DNA of 6,186 nucleotides from Parachlamydiales bacterium. Its GTDB lineage: Bacteria > Chlamydiota > Chlamydiia > Chlamydiales > Rhabdochlamydiaceae. Positions 1 through 6,107 of this stretch are shown one piece after another. Positions within the stretch are counted from its first letter, which is position 1, and each line of letters begins with the position of its first letter. Made by a program: the position numbers and the translations under genes. The stretch is from the NCBI GenBank assembly GCA_020050965.1, contig JAGVJV010000082.1, positions 1 to 6,186 of the forward strand, in the 5' to 3' direction. A model generated the notes under the pieces. The model was not told the origin of the DNA. It searched no databases and worked only from the letters and a program-made list of their open reading frames with translations.

Positions 1-1963
1 AATGGTTCCACTGGTCGAATAACTTTTTCAACGCCTCAGTTTCAGCTGCCCATGCCTTCTTATCTGGATCATCTGGCTCCACTCCCAAGTATTCTAGCGC
101 CCTTTTGCCGATCCGCGAAAAGGCGGGCCCCGAGTTATTTCCCCCAAACTGGTTAGATCCTATACCAGGGATATATTTTTTGGGAGGATCATCCATGACA
201 ATCAGCAGTACAAAGCGGGGGTTGTTAGCAGGAGCGAATCCTAAGAATGTGGAAATGTGGTCTTTTTTTGAGTACTGCCCATTAATAATTTTTTCAGACG
301 TCGATGTTTTTCCTGCCGATGTATATCCAGGGATTTTCCCTTTTGCAGCTGTACCTCCTGGCATCGTTGTAAATTTCATCCCGAAAATGAGCTCTTGGAC
401 GATTTCGGCATCCAGCAATCGCTTTTTTTCACTCTGGGGAAGCTCGTAAAGGATTTTGTCATTCCTGCTGATTTTACGCACTAAAGTAGGTTTCACATCA
501 TAGCCGCCATTGGCAATTATGGCAAACGTCCGGAGCATCTGAAAACTATTTGCCATGATATTATGCCCCATTGCCATCGAATATGGGGTAGGCGCCGACC
601 ATTCCAGTTTCCCATTGGGGTGGAGCTTGCCGGGCATCGGTAATCTAGGACAGCTCTCCCCTGGGAGTTCGATGCCTGTTTTCACTCCAAACCCAAAAAC
701 ATCATGCAGGACATCTCGGTACCACTTGTCCCCAAATTCAGCAATAACCTTTTGGAGCACTTTGCCCACATAGACGTTAGATGATTTTTGCAGCGCCATG
801 TTCATATTCAGATAGTGGTAGTTGTGGACATCCTTTAAGACCTTTTTTCTTCCAGGAAGATAGGCGGGCATGGTATCCATCATGGCATTGGGATCAAATA
901 GAGGTGGTTTTCCTTTTTTCTTCATCTCCTGATTGGCCATCAGCCCAATGGCACAGGTGATTGCCTTCATCGTCGAGCCGGGCTCATAGGGATCGGTGAC
1001 CGCTTTGATCTGGGTCTCTTCGAGCAGCTTGGCCGAATTAAAGTAGTCTTTGTAATCTTTCGGATGGAAGAACGGATACTGCGCCAGCGCCAGCACCTCA
1101 CCCGTATAGGGGTCCATCATGATCGCCCAGCCCCGCTTGGACTCGGTCATCTTCACCTGCTTCTCAATCTCCTCTTCGGCAATTGTCTGCAGGCAGTGAT
1201 TGATCGTCAGGTAGACATCAGCCCCATCTTCAGGCGGATCGACCACCTGCCCCATATCCATCGCATGACGTGGCGAGCGGTAGATGAGCCGTTTTCCCGG
1301 TTTGCCTTGCAAATAGGCGTTGAAAACATGCTCGAGCCCTCCGGTAGGAATCAACATTTCGGTTGTCTCATCCCGCAGTTCCCGTACCGTATGGAGCACC
1401 TGACCTAGCAGCTTACCATATGGGTAGGAGCGCTGGTAATCTTTCACAAAGAAGATAGCATTGCGGGCAATTTTCCCCTTTTTCGCATAGGGGCGCCACC
1501 AAGCCTCAATCCCCTCTTTGGTCTCGCCGCTGAGCCACATCGCGATTTTCCGGCTGTGCGACGGTTTTTCAAATTGGACGCGCATAGTTTTCTGCTCCTG
1601 CGTCCCCAAATTCAAAAACTTCTGGAATTGCTCGGCGATTTCCTTTCGATACTTTTCTGGAATGCTCTTAGGATCGATATAGAGATGGAATTTGGGCACA
1701 TCGATCACAAACGGTTGTGGGGGGCAGGGATGGGCCGTCTTGATCGCTGTATTGGAATAAAAAACACCCCTCTTGAATGGCTCTTTGACCACAGTGGTAT
1801 GTTGACCATGGGCGAACGCATCCCACTTCTCATGCTGCACAATTTGGATCCGAAAAAATTGGATCACCAGCAGAGAAAAGAGGACGCCCAAGAAAAGAGC
1901 GACCCCGAGGAGTCGCTTCTGCTCATGAATAGAAAATAAAGTATTTTTATTGTGGTTTCGCAC
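1..1963 (-). CDS. ftsI: Septal peptidoglycan transpeptidase, FtsI/PBP3-type class B PBP (3' end cut by window)
   Basis: Class B penicillin-binding protein that cross-links septal peptidoglycan in the periplasm, anchored in the inner membrane. The frame is open for 654 codons and leaves the window at the left edge. Seen in order: a basic N-terminus, one membrane segment at about residues 18-37, a dimerisation-type domain at about 55-250, then the transpeptidase domain. The acylation motif STMK is at 330-333 (active serine 330), the SSN motif at 394-396 and the third motif at 552-554. That third motif reads KTS, not the usual KTG. No ATG lies in frame near the N-terminus. I chose GTG at 1963, giving MRNHNKNTLF and a 17-base overlap with the upstream FtsL-like gene. 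TTG at 1972 is possible, and neither has a clear ribosome binding site, so translation is probably coupled. The ATG at 1926 is out of frame and hits a stop after about 20 codons. Last visible gene of the mraZ operon. Function is very secure; the exact start is not. Confidence 0.95.
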   Translation of the reverse strand, partial: MRNHNKNTLFSIHEQKRLLGVALFLGVLFSLLVIQFFRIQIVQHEKWDAFAHGQHTTVVKEPFKRGVFYSNTAIKTAHPCPPQPFVIDVPKFHLYIDPKSIPEKYRKEIAEQFQKFLNLGTQEQKTMRVQFEKPSHSRKIAMWLSGETKEGIEAWWRPYAKKGKIARNAIFFVKDYQRSYPYGKLLGQVLHTVRELRDETTEMLIPTGGLEHVFNAYLQGKPGKRLIYRSPRHAMDMGQVVDPPEDGADVYLTINHCLQTIAEEEIEKQVKMTESKRGWAIMMDPYTGEVLALAQYPFFHPKDYKDYFNSAKLLEETQIKAVTDPYEPGSTMKAITCAIGLMANQEMKKKGKPPLFDPNAMMDTMPAYLPGRKKVLKDVHNYHYLNMNMALQKSSNVYVGKVLQKVIAEFGDKWYRDVLHDVFGFGVKTGIELPGESCPRLPMPGKLHPNGKLEWSAPTPYSMAMGHNIMANSFQMLRTFAIIANGGYDVKPTLVRKISRNDKILYELPQSEKKRLLDAEIVQELIFGMKFTTMPGGTAAKGKIPGYTSAGKTSTSEKIINGQYSKKDHISTFLGFAPANNPRFVLLIVMDDPPKKYIPGIGSNQFGGNNSGPAFSRIGKRALEYLGVEPDDPDKKAWAAETEALKKLFDQWNH

Positions 1964-2315
1964 CGGTTGCAAATGTGATCGTAGGTTTCAGTTTAAGCTC
2001 TGGTATCACTTTTTCTCCTACTTCTTGCAAAGGCGTCCCCTGTTTCATCGTCAAAACATCGCGCGTCATAGGAAACCTCAAATGGGCAAACTCAGGTCTT
2101 GAGGCAAGTTTTAGCAGATTCTCAGGACTTTCAAACGCCTCGATCTCGAATAGAAGATGGGTATTCTCCTCTTCTATCCGTCTCACTTCGCTTGCTAAAT
2201 GAGGGATCCTAATTCTAAGTTCTGTCAGCTCATTTTGCAAGTCCAAATAGGAGTACAGGCAAAATCCTAAGAACAGGATGCAAATCGTACTTTTAATGAA
2301 AAAACCCTTATTCAT
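1947..2315 (-). CDS. ftsL: FtsL-like small divisome protein (single TM plus coiled coil)
   Basis: Predicted 122-residue bitopic inner-membrane protein. It has a short cytoplasmic N-terminus, one hydrophobic segment at about residues 8-24, then a charged heptad-like stretch at about 25-65 rich in Leu, Ile and Glu, suiting a periplasmic coiled coil. The C-terminus is Pro/Lys-rich. Size, topology and position between rsmH and ftsI are those of FtsL, which in other bacteria bridges FtsB/FtsQ to FtsI and FtsW. FtsL diverges too fast to recognise by sequence alone, so the name rests mainly on context; the C. trachomatis gene at this place (CT271, from memory) is annotated only as hypothetical. Its ATG overlaps the rsmH stop in an ATGA arrangement (4 bases), and its own end overlaps the proposed ftsI GTG start by 17 bases, so both junctions imply translational coupling. 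A purine stretch GAGAAG just upstream may act as a weak ribosome binding site. Confidence 0.75.
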   Translation of the reverse strand: MNKGFFIKSTICILFLGFCLYSYLDLQNELTELRIRIPHLASEVRRIEEENTHLLFEIEAFESPENLLKLASRPEFAHLRFPMTRDVLTMKQGTPLQEVGEKVIPELKLKPTITFATGAKPQ

Positions 2316-3237
2316 AACATCTTCTCGGCAAATCGCAATTTCGCACTGCGCGCACGTGGGTTGTGGCGCACTTCATCTTCGCTAGCAGTTTTCGGTTTCT
2401 TATCCAAAAGTCTAAGTAGTGGCTTGTGGACATATTCTTTATACTTATTTTGAGCAGGCACAGTTGCCGCCTCTTTAAAAATCGTCTTGACGATCCGATC
2501 TTCGAGCCGATGGAAACTCATCACACCAATTCTTCCACCAAAACTCAAAACCTCAAGAGCCTTTGGAAGAGCCTTCAGGATCGACTCCAGTTCACGGTTC
2601 ACACAAATCCGCAGCGCTTGAAAAATCAGCGTCGCAGGGTGTAATTTCACCTTAAACCCTTTTCCTAAATTGTTTGCAATTAGGTCCGCCAGCTGTTTTG
2701 TCGTCTCAATCGCCTTCTTCTCGCGTTCCTCAACAATCAACTTCGCAGCTCTTCGCCATCTAGGCTCTTCGCCTAAATCTCTAAAAATTTTGCCGAGTTC
2801 TGCTTCTGACCAGTTATTGACAATTTCACCCGCAGTGAGTTCTTCATTCGGGTCCATCCGCATATCTAAAGGCCCTTCTTTGCTAAAACTAAAACCCTTT
2901 TCGCCCTGATCTAATTGCATAGATGACACTCCCAAATCAAAAAAAAACCGTCGACTTTACTAATTCCTCTTTCCTCAAGCTGATCCTGAAGATCGGCAAA
3001 ATTGCCCTGAACCAGCTCAACTTTGCTCTTCCACTTTTCCAGCGTTTTGTTAGCGATAGCCAGCGCCTGAGGATCCTTATCGCAGCCAATGTACCGCTCA
3101 ATCTCAGGATGGGCTTCCAAAATGGCCGCCGCATGCCCGCCTGCGCCTACAGTTCCCTCGTAAAATACCTTTAACTCCGCCCCTTCAAACCCTTTGAGGA
3201 CTTCACTGACCATGATCGGCACATGTGGCTGTCTCAT
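2312..3237 (-). CDS. rsmH: 16S rRNA (cytosine-1402 N4)-methyltransferase RsmH (MraW), interrupted by a -1 frameshift in a T9 run
   Basis: SAM-dependent methyltransferase modifying C1402 in the ribosomal P site. Seen: the SAM-binding motif GTVGAGGH at about residues 28-35, the acidic motif CDKDP at 52-56, then, in another frame, LGVSSMQLDQ, GFSFSKEGPLDMRMDP, SFHRLEDRIVK and NPRARSAKLRFAEK, all RsmH hallmarks. The upstream frame (3237 down to the stop at 2911-2913) goes off the family sequence straight after VDG-FF, where nine T's occur. Adding one T gives VDGFFFDLGVSS, the expected sequence, and a protein of 308 residues, close to the 313 of E. coli. No other lesion is visible, so this may be a sequencing error, a recent mutation, or a frame rescued by slippage. 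I chose ATG at 3237 because GGAGGAG lies four bases upstream and the protein then starts MRQPHVPIMV, as in the family. The start overlaps the mraZ 3' end by 35 bases; the stop overlaps ftsL by 4. Confidence 0.92.
2939..2947 (-). other. Nine-T homopolymer at the rsmH frame break
   Basis: The run is nine A's on the plus strand, nine T's in the coding sense. It joins the frame ending ...KVDGFF to the frame continuing DLGVSSMQ. Ten T's (or seven) would make rsmH one open frame, and ten matches the family spacing between the DG and DLG residues. Homopolymers this long are prone to sequencing miscounts, replication slippage and RNA polymerase slippage. Confidence 0.85.
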
Positions 3238-3697
3238 CGCACTCCTCCAGTAGGGCAAAAGCTTCTTCACTCATTTGCGCCACTCCATCTTTGAGCAGCA
3301 GATCCAAGTCGTTTTCATAAACTTCTTTCGGCCAAATCTCGATCTTATCGAGGACCCCGGCAATGACGATTTCGCTCTTAATTCCCACAGCCTTCTTCAG
3401 CATAGGGGGCAAAATCACCCGACCGATCTTATCGCAGGTCATTTGGTGCAAAGTGGAAAAGAACAGCGTGAAAAACTTCTGATACTTGGCCACGTGCTGT
3501 TTTGATTGGAATTTGGCGACGATTTTCTCGATGTCACTCTTACGATAAATCGCCAGACATCCACCTAAACCCAGGGCCAAACTAAACTCAAGCACACCAT
3601 TTTCCACCAAACCAAAGCGCATCTGCTGCGGCAGAACAAAACGGTTCTTGTCGTCGAGCTTTGCTGTTTGAGATCCGCTGAAAAAGAAGCGATTCAT
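3203..3697 (-). CDS. mraZ: Transcriptional regulator MraZ
   Basis: DNA-binding regulator of the division/cell-wall operon. The 164-residue protein holds two tandem AbrB/SpoVT-like swapped-hairpin halves: the first at about residues 8-55 with the signature KLDDKNRFVLP, the second at about 85-130 with CDKIGRVILPP. MraZ proteins normally carry a DxxxR-type motif (DKKGR-like) in each half; here the first copy has Asn where Gly is usual. Length is slightly above the typical 140-155, owing to a C-terminal tail. The ATG at 3697 (MNRFFFSGSQ) is preferred to the ATG at 3751, because family members start just before this FxG segment and the longer version would read through the promoter and operator boxes. 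The Shine-Dalgarno is weak (AAAGG, close to the start). First gene of the leftward operon; its 3' end overlaps rsmH by 35 bases. Probably autoregulated through the GTGG boxes just upstream. Confidence 0.93.
   Translation of the reverse strand: MNRFFFSGSQTAKLDDKNRFVLPQQMRFGLVENGVLEFSLALGLGGCLAIYRKSDIEKIVAKFQSKQHVAKYQKFFTLFFSTLHQMTCDKIGRVILPPMLKKAVGIKSEIVIAGVLDKIEIWPKEVYENDLDLLLKDGVAQMSEEAFALLEECDETATCADHGQ
3242..3248 (-). promoter_or_regulatory. Strong ribosome binding site deciding the rsmH start
   Basis: GGAGGAG on the minus strand, four bases before the ATG at 3237 and inside the mraZ coding region. It favours this start over an ATG eleven codons upstream (3270) and a later in-frame ATG at 3213. 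Confidence 0.8.
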
Positions 3698-3705
3698 GAC
3701 CTTTA

Positions 3706-3722
3706 TTTCCACTATTTCCCAC
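3706..3722 (-). promoter_or_regulatory. Candidate MraZ operator: two GTGG boxes, 10-base period
   Basis: On the minus strand GTGGGAA (3722-3716) and GTGGAAA (3712-3706) repeat at a 10-base interval, immediately downstream of the predicted -10 box and just before the mraZ start. In E. coli, MraZ binds TGGGN repeats spaced by five bases in the mraZ 5' region, and in Mycoplasma it binds AAAGTGK-type repeats with a ten-base unit. The first box fits TGGGN exactly; the second has one change (TGGAA). Assignment is by analogy. Confidence 0.6.
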
Positions 3723-3751
3723 AATTTACCAACGGATTTGAAAGTTAGCAA
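3723..3751 (-). promoter_or_regulatory. Candidate sigma-70-type promoter of the mraZ operon
   Basis: Reading leftward, TTGCTA at 3751-3746 (-35, 4 of 6 consensus bases) and TAAATT at 3728-3723 (-10, 4 of 6) are separated by exactly 17 bases. Transcription would start near 3716, about 20 bases before the mraZ ATG and among the GTGG boxes. Prediction from sequence only. Confidence 0.5.
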
Positions 3752-3796
3752 TCCTTTTTTGGCAAAACAGGCCCCTTTTCCCTATGGAAAATAAAA

Positions 3797-3813
3797 GTGG
3801 GAATTTGTGGGAA
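3797..3813 (+). promoter_or_regulatory. Second GTGG box pair on the opposite strand, possible MraZ site
   Basis: On the plus strand GTGGGAA occurs twice, at 3797-3803 and 3807-3813, exactly ten bases apart (two perfect TGGGA units with a five-base spacer). The repeat unit resembles the boxes in front of mraZ but faces the other way, towards the rightward gene at 4033. It may be a distal MraZ site or one serving the divergent gene. Confidence 0.5.
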
Positions 3814-3815
3814 CC

Positions 3816-3985
3816 GATCTCCTTCTGAACTTAGGATTCGTCGATTTTCGGTTTTCTTTTGGCCGATTTTCGATTCAAATTGCAGGGGTCATATGCTCGG
3901 GGGCCGATATTACCCCTGCAATTTGAAGCAAAACTCGGCTCAAAAGAACTCGAAAATCGACTGAACCTAAGTTCATAAGGAGATC
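3816..3985. repeat. Large imperfect inverted repeat (79-base arms, 12-base loop)
   Basis: Left arm 3816-3894 pairs with right arm 3907-3985 without a single gap; by hand count 65 of 79 positions match (about 82%). The loop is 3895-3906. The outer 20 bases (GATCTCCTT..GAACTTAGG) and the inner stretch TTCAAATTGCAGGGGT are the best conserved parts. The unit CGATTTTCG occurs at 3842-3850 and 3864-3872, and in reverse complement at 3951-3959. No target-site duplication is visible at the ends, and no T-run follows on either strand, so it is not a usual terminator. It lies between divergent genes. Candidate foldback/MITE-like element, cruciform or structured regulatory region. Confidence 0.85.
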
Positions 3986-4010
3986 TAAAAAAAATACTTG
4001 ATAAATAACT

Positions 4011-4020
4011 GAACCGGTTC
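4011..4020. promoter_or_regulatory. Perfect 10-base palindrome before the gene at 4033
   Basis: GAACCGGTTC is its own reverse complement and ends 12 bases before the ATG at 4033, between the large inverted repeat and the gene. It could be an operator half-site pair for the rightward gene. A short palindrome like this also arises by chance. I see no convincing -35/-10 pair here: TTGATA at 3998-4003 lacks a good -10 at proper distance. Confidence 0.3.
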
Positions 4021-4032
4021 TAAACGGAAGAT

Positions 4033-4503
4033 ATGGCAAAGACGATCGACAACTTAGGGGTAGACATCTCCACTCGCTACGCGGAGGACCGGGAGCTCTT
4101 CGACGAATCCTTCATCCGCGACGCCCGCACCGTCACCGTTCAGACCAGCATCACCTCGACTCTTCCTGCCCACCTGCCTGAATTTGACCTGCTCTTCGAC
4201 CTCACCCAGCGTAAAGCCACCTGGGCCACCTTCCTCGCCCCACCCCACTACTACGCCACCCGCCGCCGCCTCTTCGCCGAGCAAGTGATCCCCGAGATCG
4301 GCACCCCCGACAAGCAAGAGACCCAGCTCCTCCGGGTCGAAGCCGTGGGCGATGAAGAAAAAAAGCGACACACCCTTCCCACCGAAGTCGAACAGGTCGA
4401 GCAAGAGAAACAAACCCTTTTAAAACTCCTAAATAAGCTACACAACATTGATGAGCTCCTCATTGCTATTAATTCCCGAAGAGATCAATATCAGAAGGGG
4501 TAA
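4033..4503 (+). CDS. Chlamydial conserved hypothetical protein (CT273-like by position)
   Basis: Soluble-looking 156-residue protein with no signal peptide or membrane segment. Residues about 1-90 form a mixed acidic/aromatic region (notable PPHYYATRRR near residue 70); about 110-156 is highly charged and heptad-like, probably a helix or coiled coil. I recognise no enzymatic motif. The call rests on place: divergent from the division operon and directly before a TPR gene, as CT273 precedes CT274 in C. trachomatis (from memory). Start at ATG 4033 has GGAAG only two bases upstream, a tight spacing. The downstream gene begins three bases after this stop, so the two form an operon and the products may act together, for example as secretion chaperone and client, which is inference. 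The first 300 bases are strongly GC-rich with C-ending codons, while the last 120 are AT-rich. Confidence 0.75.
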   Translation: MAKTIDNLGVDISTRYAEDRELFDESFIRDARTVTVQTSITSTLPAHLPEFDLLFDLTQRKATWATFLAPPHYYATRRRLFAEQVIPEIGTPDKQETQLLRVEAVGDEEKKRHTLPTEVEQVEQEKQTLLKLLNKLHNIDELLIAINSRRDQYQKG

Positions 4504-4506
4504 CCT

Positions 4507-4902
4507 ATGAGTGATGTGAATTGGTTAGAAGTATTAGATTGGAACGGAGATGAGCTCGAAGATCTTCGCTTCGTGGGCTATTCCTACCTCAAGCAAGGCA
4601 AATACGACATCGCCCTCACCTTCTTTGAGGCCCTCGCTGTCCTGAATCCAGGCGAAGCCTACGACCTCCAGACACTGGGCGCGCTCCATCTTCAGATGAA
4701 TAACAACCTAATGGCCCTCAATTACATTGAACGGGCATTGAAGATTGCTCCCGATCACCTTCCCACCCGCCTCAATCGTGCCAAAGCCCTCTACGCCCTC
4801 GGCTACAAGAAACAGGCCGAAAAAGAGGCCCAATCTTTATCCGAGAACCCCGATACGACCATAGCTGACCAAGCTTCGGCCCTTCTATTGGCTTATACCT
4901 AG
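4507..4902 (+). CDS. TPR protein, SycD/LcrH-like (CT274-like by position)
   Basis: A 131-residue protein consisting mostly of tetratricopeptide repeats. Three helix-turn-helix units are visible: about residues 19-50 (GYSYLKQGKYDIALTFFEAL), 53-86 (LGALHLQMNNNLMALNYIERAL ending in KIAPDH) and 87-118 (RAKALYALGYKKQAEKEA). The order and the FFEAL..LNP wording resemble class II type III secretion chaperones of the SycD/LcrH/CesD group, which hold translocator proteins in the cytoplasm. The protein is shorter than the usual 150-170 residues, and TPR proteins are diverse, so another scaffold role is possible. No signal peptide. The ribosome binding site AAGGGG (4495-4500) lies within the last codons of the upstream gene, six bases before the ATG, indicating translational coupling. 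The stop at 4902 is followed closely by the promoter of the next gene, with no obvious terminator between them. Confidence 0.8.
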   Translation: MSDVNWLEVLDWNGDELEDLRFVGYSYLKQGKYDIALTFFEALAVLNPGEAYDLQTLGALHLQMNNNLMALNYIERALKIAPDHLPTRLNRAKALYALGYKKQAEKEAQSLSENPDTTIADQASALLLAYT

Positions 4903-4910
4903 ATTTTACC

Positions 4911-4978
4911 TACCATTGTCTAAACAGCAGAAATCTGCTATAATACTTCTCGAAAATTAACTTTTTAGGAAAATTATG
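4911..4978 (+). repeat. Promoter/leader module, copy 1 (direct repeat with 6108-6175)
   Basis: This 68-base block ending with the start codon of the 4976 gene aligns without gaps to the block ending with the start codon at 6173: 59 of 68 bases identical by hand count. The match covers the -35, the spacer, the -10, the untranslated leader, the ribosome binding site and the ATG. Confidence 0.9.
4916..4944 (+). promoter_or_regulatory. Sigma-70-type promoter of the 4976 gene with palindromic spacer
   Basis: TTGTCT (4916-4921), a 17-base spacer, then a perfect TATAAT (4939-4944). The spacer and first -10 base carry the inverted repeat AGCAG-AAAT-CTGCT (4926-4939), placed where a repressor or activator could bind between the two boxes. 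Transcription should start near 4951, giving a leader of about 25 bases with AGGA five bases before the ATG. Confidence 0.8.
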
Positions 4979-6076
4979 CCTTCTGAGCTTTTTGCAAAAA
5001 ATTTTACATGCCCCGACTTCTATACGTGCACATTGAAGAGCAGTCTGGATCAATGCAAAAATTACATTGGCGATAGTGTAAATAATTTTTGTCAAAATGT
5101 ATCTACAGAATGGCTTGGAGTACGCCATGTTCCATGTTTCTTTTATGGGAAATGCTATCAACTCACAGGTTTTAAATATCCAATTGGGCCCGAGCAGTAC
5201 ATGGCAATGGTTCATCAGGAAACTCGAGAAAAAATCTACAATTACATCACGAGCAATTGGCACTCGCTTGCAGGAGTCGGAGTAGGCATTCTGACATTAG
5301 GGGCTTTGATTAAATTAGTGAGAATGCCTAATGAATATTTAGAAACAAGAGATGAACGCCAGCTTTCAGCTATGTTAGATTACGCTGACGTAAGCACAGG
5401 TCATTGGAATGGGAGTCGGATCCATTTTTTTTGGGTAAAAGAATATGCGACATTTAGCAATGTAGCAAATCGAATCGAACAGCTGTATGCCAATTCCATA
5501 AAATTTATGCGCGATCGACAAGAGAGTTATGAATCATCGCAAAAGCCTACAAAACCGCTCCTTTCCGGAGTTTCAGGTAAACCAATACTAAGCGAAATAG
5601 AAGAAGCTCAAGTGCAGGGAGCAATACAATGGCGAGAAAATGCCTACGGCCAATTGAATGCACTTTTTGCTAAGAGCCTAACCAAAGAGAATCGTTTCAC
5701 TAGGATCTGGAATAGAGCGCTAGATAAAGTGAGTTCTTGGAAAGCAAAAGATACTATCAAAGATCAAGAGCTTCTAAAACAAATGGTGGCAAATCGTCCT
5801 ATAAAACAATCCGAACCAGTCAAGCCCGAAGAGAAACCTCCTGTTGTTGTTGAAGAGAAGATTACGCCCAGCAGATTGACTTTCGCAAAAGAGGCCATTT
5901 GGAATGTGGCTCGACTTGTTAGAGATCTTGCGCTTACAGTTCTTTATTCAATTTGGATCTTTTCAACATCCTGGAAGAGCAATATTGCAACAAGTGCCCG
6001 AAATGTTGCAGAGGATTTCAGCAATCTGCGCAATGCAATGCTCGGGATTTTCAGCCCTGAGTCCGCGTCTAGTTGA
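4976..6076 (+). CDS. Unrecognised membrane protein with cysteine-rich N-terminus
   Basis: A 366-residue protein that I do not recognise. Six cysteines lie in the first 60 residues (12, 18, 27, 39, 54, 60) and none in the rest. There is a hydrophobic segment at about 97-115 (glycine-rich, LAGVGVGILTLGALIKLV), a long hydrophilic helical middle at about 117-270, a proline/glutamate stretch with PVKPEEKPPVVVEEK at about 280-294, and a second hydrophobic segment at about 314-333, followed by a 33-residue tail. There is no cleavable signal peptide. The two membrane segments are far apart, unlike the close bilobed pair of classical chlamydial Inc proteins, but an inclusion-membrane or type III secreted role cannot be excluded. 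Start at ATG 4976 is supported by AGGA at 4967-4970 and a clear promoter. It is a single-gene unit with its own promoter, and more AT-rich than its left neighbours. The next gene has almost the same promoter, so the two are probably co-regulated and possibly paralogous. Confidence 0.8.
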   Translation: MPSELFAKNFTCPDFYTCTLKSSLDQCKNYIGDSVNNFCQNVSTEWLGVRHVPCFFYGKCYQLTGFKYPIGPEQYMAMVHQETREKIYNYITSNWHSLAGVGVGILTLGALIKLVRMPNEYLETRDERQLSAMLDYADVSTGHWNGSRIHFFWVKEYATFSNVANRIEQLYANSIKFMRDRQESYESSQKPTKPLLSGVSGKPILSEIEEAQVQGAIQWRENAYGQLNALFAKSLTKENRFTRIWNRALDKVSSWKAKDTIKDQELLKQMVANRPIKQSEPVKPEEKPPVVVEEKITPSRLTFAKEAIWNVARLVRDLALTVLYSIWIFSTSWKSNIATSARNVAEDFSNLRNAMLGIFSPESASS

Positions 6077-6107
6077 AATATTAATCCCTGGAAATCAGCA
6101 GATTAAA

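Noticed and set aside
105..1939. Four plus-strand open frames (105-449, 555-773, 1064-1408, 1556-1939)
   Set aside because: All lie antisense to the continuous ftsI reading frame with its three active-site motifs. They show no family features or ribosome binding sites of their own.
2312..2935. A separate gene starting at TTG 2935
   Set aside because: It begins mid-domain at the conserved LGVSSMQLDQ motif of RsmH, so it is the 3' part of a frameshifted rsmH rather than its own gene.
3816..3985. The large inverted repeat as a rho-independent terminator
   Set aside because: It lies between divergent genes, so neither transcript ends here. It lacks a T-run after the stem on either strand and is far too long.
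4054..4463. Two minus-strand open frames opposite the 4033 gene
   Set aside because: They are shadows of a GC-rich coding region, with low-complexity Gly/Glu or Ser/Arg translations. The plus-strand gene has the operon link and ribosome binding site.
4910..5263. Minus-strand 117-codon frame opposite the start of the 4976 gene
   Set aside because: It covers the well-supported plus-strand promoter and ribosome binding site and has no promoter of its own.
6077..6107. Terminator after the 4976 gene
   Set aside because: Only a three-base stem (CTG..CAG) is visible and no T-run follows, so it is too weak to call.
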